Shown piece by piece: positions 54,101-64,000 of a DNA stretch of 64,000 nt (the stretch's first letter is position 1; the number at the start of each line of letters is the position of its first letter). The DNA is taken from NCBI RefSeq assembly GCF_013155125.1, contig NZ_CP053564.1, forward strand, positions 5,649,501 through 5,713,500, read 5' to 3'. The translations under genes were made by a program, and so were the position numbers. The notes beneath the pieces were generated by a model, which did no database searches, was not told the DNA's origin, and worked only from the letters and a program-made list of their open reading frames with translations. Origin of the DNA: Pseudonocardia broussonetiae. Its GTDB lineage: Bacteria; Actinomycetota; Actinomycetes; Mycobacteriales; Pseudonocardiaceae.

Positions 54101-54134
54101 GGCGGTCATCGCCGGAACCATCCGCGATACTCAC
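51129..54134 (-). CDS. Large protein with disordered RGD/S-rich N-terminus, TPR-like repeats and acidic tail
   Basis: 1001 residues from the GTG at 54134, though the exact start is uncertain because no strong ribosome-binding site precedes it. Residues ~1-590 are extremely rich in R, G, D and S with repeats of GYQGS and SDRPASDRP type, intrinsically disordered and resembling RGG/RGD RNA-binding tails. Residues ~600-830 are alpha-helical with TPR-like repeats (LRGLQKDTADSVARHLVAAG, DPELALEHARYARRRASRIA, EWAEALAELRAARRMGG, LFYAYADNLLAAGRESDAL). From ~850 the tail is dominated by E, D and V. The opposite charges of the two ends could interact. Its stop overlaps the HAD gene. It lies next to the rRNA operon. 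Confidence 0.82.
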   Translation of the reverse strand: MSIADGSGDDRPRRDDRGGSPARQDRSGGERRGNPSRGGSGSGRDSRGDSRRSGGAGGSGGVGSGWSDSRARGSSDRRRDDRPQGGGYAGGRSGGGYSRKDDGGSRGDRPSYGGARHDDDRGGRGAPSRDDRGSRDDRGARDDRGYRGGGGGRPDTRGGSGWRSDGPARSDDRRGGSDDRRGGYGGKERTGGTTGGSDRPARSTWSDRSRPDSRGGDRPGGDRRDGGSAPRGDRSDDRRPARDDRPAGRSGGYQGRDDRGRSGSSDRRPGSDRPSGGSGGYRGSSDREGTGGYQGSSDRPRSSGYQGSGGGQGSADRRGSGYQGSGYQGSGGKGAGYQGAGYKGSRDDAGSQTGNREERRAGYQGNRDDRRSGYQGSRDDSPRDDRGSRGDRGGYQGSGQRSGGHQGGRDDRAPRRDDERAGSRPVGDRRDDRPSRTTSDRPASSRPTSDRPASDRPSYDRSASDRARSDRPVSDRPTSDRPASDRPRADRAGSDRPASDRPYRERREDGPRRDSADRRPARSGDRPDRGSSAGRPFAERTGRSDRPSGDRRTDRRSDDRRPATGGARERAGVPESARASFVAEPALSDEFTVAALDPEVRRDLRGLQKDTADSVARHLVAAGTLVEEDPELALEHARYARRRASRIAVVREAAGITAYHAGEWAEALAELRAARRMGGGPVHLPVMADIERALGRPERAIDIARGPEASELGTAERIELAIVAAGARRDLGELDAAVVGLQLPELEPTRREPWSPRLFYAYADNLLAAGRESDALQWFVHAADADAEGETDAMGRIAEITGEDPDDADDFAFGVEDGDVVVEVEPAAEAEDPVGDPVADEADLDQVEELADGAGAGTAAVEEPVEDLAGEEPVVDDALVEEAVDEAVVDGVAADGPDDEVEADEGVAADGPVDEGPIDGPTDGVESEAAAVEVPVVDVPVTAAPVDEVVVEVPADVVTTEPVGSAADEVVVEADEADDVAEPASPAQEPDEADGTGGTSR
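52640..52820 (-). repeat. Tandem repeats coding SDRPASDRP-type units
   Basis: Short direct repeats of GGTCCGAC/GGTCGGAC modules recur every 12-24 bases within the coding sequence of the large disordered protein, encoding serine-aspartate-arginine-proline units. Confidence 0.7.
52920..53300 (-). repeat. Tandem repeats coding GYQGS/GYQGN units
   Basis: The sequence CCCTGGTAGCC (and variants) recurs at 20-45 base intervals, encoding glycine-tyrosine-glutamine-glycine repeats of the disordered region. It is a likely site of repeat-number change. Confidence 0.75.
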
Positions 54135-54148
54135 CGACAGAGGATACA

Positions 54149-54182
54149 AAAAAGTGGGCCCCCGCCTGACGGCGGGGGCCCA
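54149..54182 (-). terminator. Rho-independent terminator of the rRNA operon
   Basis: GTGGGCCCCCGCC pairs exactly with GGCGGGGGCCCAC around a four-base loop, and on the minus strand it is followed by TTTTTT. It lies 15 bases after the 5S gene, a textbook strong terminator. Confidence 0.95.
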
Positions 54183-54197
54183 CAAATCATGTTTGAT

Positions 54198-54313
54198 GTC
54201 GGCGGCGACCTACTCTCCCACACCCTGACAGGTGCAGTACCATCGGCGCTGGAGGGCTTAGCTTCCGGGTTCGGGATGGGACCGGGCGTTCCCCCTCCGC
54301 CATAACCACCGAC
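54198..54313 (-). rRNA. rrf: 5S ribosomal RNA
   Basis: 116 nt whose ends pair (GTCGGTGG with CCGCCGAC). The internal conserved stretch CCGAACCCGGAAGCTAAG and the 3' segment GGGAGAGTAGGTCGCCGCC identify 5S rRNA. Confidence 0.95.
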
Positions 54314-54461
54314 AACACTATCCAACTAGTGTCGTACTCGATCAAAGCGTATACAATTAGTGGATGCGAACACGAGACGCAGTCTCATCGAACCGATTCG
54401 CAACCCGACCACACAGTGTTTGTGTGTTCAGGGTCGCACAGTGGATGCGAACAACTCGTCA
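54314..54461 (-). other. 23S-5S spacer with 14-bp direct repeat
   Basis: About 148 bases. AGTGGATGCGAACA occurs at 54359-54372 and 54440-54453. No tRNA gene is present. The repeats probably take part in rRNA processing structures. Confidence 0.5.
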
Positions 54462-59488
<5,027 letters not shown>

Positions 59489-59672
59489 AAAAAAGAGGTT
59501 GAAAACCCAACCAAAGTACCTGCGACGGGGTCGCAGGAAAAACAAACTGGCACAAAAACCAATTTCACATCCGTACCGTCCAGAGACGGCACTGTTCGAC
59601 ACACTGTTGAGTTCTCAAAAGACACCCGCACACCATCGCGATCCTCGCGGACCGGGCCGGGGCAACTTTTCC

Positions 59673-59701
59673 AAGCTACATGGTCCTGATCGCGGTGTCA
59701 A
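59673..59701 (-). promoter_or_regulatory. rrn promoter P2 (TTGACA-17-TAGCTT)
   Basis: On the minus strand TTGACA (59696-59701) and TAGCTT (59673-59678) are separated by 17 bases, close to the sigma-70 consensus, about 190 bases before the 16S gene. Confidence 0.75.
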
Positions 59702-59850
59702 ACTCCCGCCAGGCCCAACTACTTGGGACGTGCTGGCAAGGCTACACCTCGCGGTGCTGGGCCTTGCGGATGGTCACCGTTCCGCGGGCTGACTCTGGGC
59801 CGAAGATTTCGTCCCGGTCTGTCGTGCTGCCCGCCGTGGCGACGAGGAGA

Positions 59851-59880
59851 AAGTTACACACCCCGGTTCCGGGGAGTCAA
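59851..59880 (-). promoter_or_regulatory. rrn promoter P1 (TTGACT-18-TAACTT)
   Basis: On the minus strand TTGACT (59875-59880) and TAACTT (59851-59856) are separated by 18 bases containing the dyad CCCCGGAACCGGGG. It lies just downstream of the tyrS stop; the dyad could be a regulator site. Confidence 0.65.
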
Positions 59881-59911
59881 ATCGGGGGGGTCGTTTCGGC
59901 GTTTCCGCAGG

Positions 59912-61207
59912 TCACGAGCCCAGGACGCGCACACCGGCGAGATTGCGCTTCCCGCGGCGCACGACGAGCCAGCCCCCCGCGAGGGCGTCACCGGGGGCCG
60001 GCGTCCACGCCTCGTCGGCGACCTTCGCGTTGTTCACGTACGCGCCGCCCTCCCCCACGGCCCGCCGCGCGGCCCCCCGGCTCTCGGACAGACCGGTGGC
60101 GACGAGCAGGTCGACGATCGTCGGCCGGTCGGACGCGACCACGTCGGCGTGCGGCACCTCGGCCAGGGCGGCGTCGAGCGTGCCGGTGTCGAGGTCGCGC
60201 AGCTCCCCGCGCCCGAACAGCGCGCCGCTCGCCATCACCACCTGCTCCGTCTGGCGTGCGCCGTGCACCAACGTGGTGAGCTCGGCGGCGAGCGCGCGCT
60301 GTCCGGCGCGCAGGTGGGGCCGTTCGGCGACGTCCTCCTCGAGAGCTTCGATCTCCTCGCGGGGCAGGAACGTGAACAGGCGCAGGTACCGGCCGACGTC
60401 GGCGTCACCGACGTTCACGAAGTACTGGTACCAGGCGTACGGCGAGGTCATCGCCGGATCGAGCCAGATGTTGCCGCCGCCGGTGGACTTGCCGAACTTC
60501 CGGCCCTCGGCGTCGGTGACGAGCGGCGTCGTCAGCGCGTGCACCCCGGCGGACTCCACACGCCGGATCAGCTCCACCCCGCCGACGATGTTGCCCCACT
60601 GGTCGGAGCCGCCGATCTGCAGCCGGCAGCCGTGGCGCCGGTACAGGTGCAGGTAGTCCTGGCTCTGCAGCAGCAGGTAGCTGAACTCGGTGTACGAGAG
60701 CCCGTCGGCGGCGAGGCGGCGCTTCACCGTCTCCCGGCCGAGCATCACGTTGACCGAGAAGTGCTTGCCGACGTCGCGCAGGAACTCCAGCGCGGTCTGC
60801 CCGCCGGTCCAGTCCAGGTTGTTGACGACGAGCGCACCGGTCGGCGTGTCGTCGAACTCGACGAACCGCTCGAGCTGCCCGCGGATGCGCGACCCCCAGT
60901 CGCGGATCGTCTCGACGTCGTGGAGCGACCGCTCACCGACGTCGCGCGGGTCGCCGATCATCCCGGTGGCCCCTCCGGCGAGCACGATCGGCCGCGCCCC
61001 GGCCTGCTGGAACCGGCGCAGTGTGAGCAGCGGCACCAGGTGCCCGGCGTGCAGGCTCGGGCCCGTCGGGTCGAAGCCCGCGTAGAGCGTCAGGACGCCG
61101 TCAACCAGGTCGCGCCGCAGCGCCTCCCGGTCGGTGCTCTGCGCGATGAGGCCGCGCCACTCCAGGTCGTCCAGGATGCCGGTGCTGCGGGAGATGTCCG
61201 TGCTCAC
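59912..61207 (-). CDS. tyrS: Tyrosyl-tRNA synthetase
   Basis: 431 residues. Class I signature [11 protein letters not shown] (HIGH-type) near residue 55, [29 protein letters not shown], the KMSKS-type loop [10 protein letters not shown] near 240, and a C-terminal S4 domain ([16 protein letters not shown]). GTG start. Charges tRNA-Tyr. It is directly upstream of the rRNA operon, but the two promoters in between keep rRNA transcription separate. Confidence 0.97.
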   Translation of the reverse strand: MSTDISRSTGILDDLEWRGLIAQSTDREALRRDLVDGVLTLYAGFDPTGPSLHAGHLVPLLTLRRFQQAGARPIVLAGGATGMIGDPRDVGERSLHDVETIRDWGSRIRGQLERFVEFDDTPTGALVVNNLDWTGGQTALEFLRDVGKHFSVNVMLGRETVKRRLAADGLSYTEFSYLLLQSQDYLHLYRRHGCRLQIGGSDQWGNIVGGVELIRRVESAGVHALTTPLVTDAEGRKFGKSTGGGNIWLDPAMTSPYAWYQYFVNVGDADVGRYLRLFTFLPREEIEALEEDVAERPHLRAGQRALAAELTTLVHGARQTEQVVMASGALFGRGELRDLDTGTLDAALAEVPHADVVASDRPTIVDLLVATGLSESRGAARRAVGEGGAYVNNAKVADEAWTPAPGDALAGGWLVVRRGKRNLAGVRVLGS

Positions 61208-61229
61208 CGCCCCATCCTCCCGCAGCGGG

Positions 61230-61850
61230 CTACCGGGTCCGGGGCCGGACCCGGCCCGGGCGGTACACGCTGACCTCGGGAGCGCCGTCGACCCAGAACC
61301 GCCACGGCAGCTCGTGCGCCCCCGCCACCCCGACGCGCGGCCCGGTGCGGATCCGCGACGCCGGCACCGGCGGCCCGGACAGGACGCGCACCGGCGACGT
61401 CGCGCTCGTCACGTCGACCCCGTTGTGCCCGCGGTCCAGGCCCAGCAGCGACGCGAGCCGGGCCGGGCCGCGGGCCAGGTCGGTGTCGCGGCGGGCGGTG
61501 GGGCGGCGGCTCCGGGCGACCGTGAGGTCGGACACCACCTCCCCCGCGCGCATCAGCACCGCGCCCGCCTCCCCCTCGTCGAGGCAGCTGACGTTGGCGC
61601 AGAAGTGCATGCCGTAGACGAAGTAGACGTACAGGTGCCCGGCCGGGCCGAACATCACGCTGTTGCGCGGCGTCCGCCCCCGGTAGCTGTGCGACGCCGG
61701 GTCGTCGGCCCCGCGGTACGCCTCGACCTCGACGAGCCGCACCGCGACCGTGCCGTCCGGGGTGTCCGCCTCCACGGTGCACCCCAGCAGCCGCACGGCC
61801 GCGGGGAGGACGTCGGTGCTCAGCTCCTCGCGGTCGAGGAGCGTCCTCAC
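61230..61850 (-). CDS. mpg: 3-methyladenine DNA glycosylase (AAG/Mpg family)
   Basis: 206 residues; GTG start overlapping the aminotransferase stop. Hallmarks: [20 protein letters not shown] (catalytic glutamate and DNA-contact residues), [26 protein letters not shown] and [13 protein letters not shown]. Removes alkylated purines for base excision repair. Full length. Confidence 0.95.
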   Translation of the reverse strand: MRTLLDREELSTDVLPAAVRLLGCTVEADTPDGTVAVRLVEVEAYRGADDPASHSYRGRTPRNSVMFGPAGHLYVYFVYGMHFCANVSCLDEGEAGAVLMRAGEVVSDLTVARSRRPTARRDTDLARGPARLASLLGLDRGHNGVDVTSATSPVRVLSGPPVPASRIRTGPRVGVAGAHELPWRFWVDGAPEVSVYRPGRVRPRTR

Positions 61851-63097
61851 GCCTGCTGCGCCAGCGCCAGCTTGACGCACACCGCGACGCCGGTCATCGC
61901 CTTCTCGACCTCCTCGAGCGGCGGGAACGTCGGCGCGAGCCGGATGATGGCGTCCTGCGGGTCCTCGCCGCCGGGGTGCGTGGCCCCGGCCGGCGTGAGC
62001 GCGATCCCGGCCTCGCGGGCCAGGCGCACGATCTCGGTGGCCGTGCCCTCGGGCACCGTCAGCGTGACGAAGTAGCCGCCCTTCGGCGACGACCAGGACA
62101 CCCCGGGGGTGTCGGCGAAGTTCTCGGTGAGGATCTTCTCCAGCACGGCGAACTTCGGCGCGATCAGCTCCCGGTGGCGCGCCATGTGCGCGGCGACACC
62201 CGCGGCGTCGCCGAAGAACAGGGCGTGGCGCAGGTGGTTGACCTTGTCCGGGCCGATGGTGCGCTTGCCGGTGAGCGCCAGCCACCACTTGACGTTGGCG
62301 GGCGAGGCCCCCAGGAACGCGACGCCCGCGCCCGCGAGTGTGATCTTCGACGTGGAGCCGAAGACGAAGGGACGGTCGGCGTTGCCGGCCGCGTCGGCCA
62401 GGGCCAGCACGTCGGCGACCTCGATCGCGTCCTCGGTGAGGTGGTGCACCGCGTACGCGTTGTCCCACATGATCCGGAAGTCCGGGGCGGCCGTGGGCAT
62501 GGCGGCCAGGCGCCGGGTCGTCTCGTCGGAGTACACGACGCCGTCGGGGTTGGCGTACTTCGGCACGCACCAGATGCCCTTGATCGACGGGTCCTCGGCG
62601 ACCAGCCGCTCGACGACGTCCATGTCCGGGCCGTCGGGCGTCATCGGGACGGCGAGCAGCTCGATGCCGAGGCGGTCGCACACGGCGAAGTGCCGGTCGT
62701 AGCCGGGCGTGGGCGCGAGGAAGACGACCCGCTCCTCGTCGACCCAGCGGCGCTCGGCGCCGGGCAGCGGCGAGAGCAGCGCGTGCACCAGCGTGTCGTG
62801 CATGAGCTCGAGGCTGGAGTTGCCGAACGCGATCAGCTGGTCGACGGGCACCTGCAGCGACGGCGCGAAGATCTCGCGCAGCTCCTTGAGCCCCTGCAGG
62901 CCCTGGTAGTTGCGGGTGTCGGTGCCGTCGTCGGCCTTGTACCGCTCCCCCGGCAGACCCAGGATCGCGGACGACAGGTCGAGCTGCGCGGCCGAGGGCT
63001 TGCCGCGCGTGAGGTCGAGCTTCATGCCCTGCGCGACGAGGGCGTCGTAGTCGGCCTGGGCGCCGGCCAGGTCGGGGCGGGCCAGATCCGTGCTCAT
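61847..63097 (-). CDS. Aspartate aminotransferase, class Ic
   Basis: 416 residues. Early LTRGKPSAAQLDLSSAILGL, the PLP region SLELMHDTLVHALLSPL, DNAYAVHHLT, and the Schiff-base lysine in GSTSKITLAGAGVAFLGASP; arginine for the carboxylate in IIRLAPTFPPL. This matches the aminotransferase subgroup Ic (PF12897) known from Corynebacterium AspT, distinct from ordinary AspC. Transfers the amino group between aspartate and 2-oxoglutarate. Between argH and mpg. Confidence 0.9.
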   Translation of the reverse strand: MSTDLARPDLAGAQADYDALVAQGMKLDLTRGKPSAAQLDLSSAILGLPGERYKADDGTDTRNYQGLQGLKELREIFAPSLQVPVDQLIAFGNSSLELMHDTLVHALLSPLPGAERRWVDEERVVFLAPTPGYDRHFAVCDRLGIELLAVPMTPDGPDMDVVERLVAEDPSIKGIWCVPKYANPDGVVYSDETTRRLAAMPTAAPDFRIMWDNAYAVHHLTEDAIEVADVLALADAAGNADRPFVFGSTSKITLAGAGVAFLGASPANVKWWLALTGKRTIGPDKVNHLRHALFFGDAAGVAAHMARHRELIAPKFAVLEKILTENFADTPGVSWSSPKGGYFVTLTVPEGTATEIVRLAREAGIALTPAGATHPGGEDPQDAIIRLAPTFPPLEEVEKAMTGVAVCVKLALAQQA

Positions 63098-63122
63098 GAG
63101 GGTCCTCCGGTCGTTGCCGAGA

Positions 63123-64000
<878 letters not shown>

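Larger units (their letters stand above)
59489..59911 (-). promoter_or_regulatory. rRNA operon leader and promoter region
   Basis: 423 bases between tyrS and 16S. A leader stretch with CTTTTGAGAACTCAACAGTG (boxA-like antitermination region) lies around 59603-59625. Two sigma-70-type promoters lie at 59673-59701 and 59851-59880. No gene. Confidence 0.75.

Overview
The window is high-GC DNA with dense, overlapping gene starts (many GTGA or ATGA overlaps). It carries an actinobacterial gene order: scpA-scpB-rluB-cmk-plsC-der, xerD, pyrG-steB-steA-recN-nadK-tlyA and tyrS-mpg. Together with F420-type LLM oxidoreductases, DUF1707/TM2 proteins and TTGTCCACA DnaA boxes, this points to a Pseudonocardia-like actinomycete. 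That assignment is inference; the 16S gene at 57962-59488 would settle it.

Left part (1-11 kb): an exported glycosidase (cut by the window edge) overlaps a very large flippase-glycosyltransferase fusion. A membrane GGDEF protein follows, then a patch of decayed genes (IS256-type transposase, polyphosphate kinase 2). Next come a Nudix hydrolase, a small conserved protein, a lipoprotein, a two-domain HTH/GntR regulator and an anti-sigma-type ATPase beside a STAS gene with an apparent one-base frameshift. The part ends with an excisionase-integrase pair.

Genomic island (11.1-28.3 kb): an 85-bp direct repeat containing the 3' half of tRNA-Pro(GGG) and its terminator lies at 11036-11120 and again at the intact tRNA at 28182-28266. 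It brackets about 17 kb with a second excisionase-integrase pair at the tRNA end. A 12-bp repeat lies inside both ends at similar distance from the att copies, as integrase arm sites would. The first integrase sits just outside the left copy, so two elements appear to have accreted in tandem. The cargo is a LacI-family regulator, a cupin, a split-barrel flavoprotein, a GATase1-like protein, a ribokinase-like PfkB kinase, a nicotinamide-phosphoribosyltransferase homologue, a HAD phosphatase, a PRPP synthetase, a LOG-type phosphoribohydrolase, a glutaryl-CoA-dehydrogenase-like enzyme, a class III CoA-transferase and an aldehyde dehydrogenase. Seven related palindromes (TAGAAAcgTTTCTA type) lie in front of four of its transcription units and probably form one LacI-type regulon. 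A nuclease-fold lipoprotein and fragments of other catabolic genes lie near the right end.

Core chromosome (28.3-54 kb): a NarL-type two-component system, the der to parA cluster, an Old Yellow Enzyme homologue, xerD, a flavoprotein, an LLM oxidoreductase, a DUF1707/TM2 protein, the Nudix-pyrG-steB-steA-recN-nadK-tlyA-HAD run, and a 1001-residue protein with a disordered arginine/glycine/aspartate-rich N-terminus, TPR-like repeats and an acidic tail.

Right end (54-64 kb): a complete 5S-23S-16S operon on the minus strand (no tRNA in the 16S-23S spacer, two good promoters upstream, a strong terminator downstream), then tyrS, mpg, a class Ic aspartate aminotransferase and the 3' part of argH.
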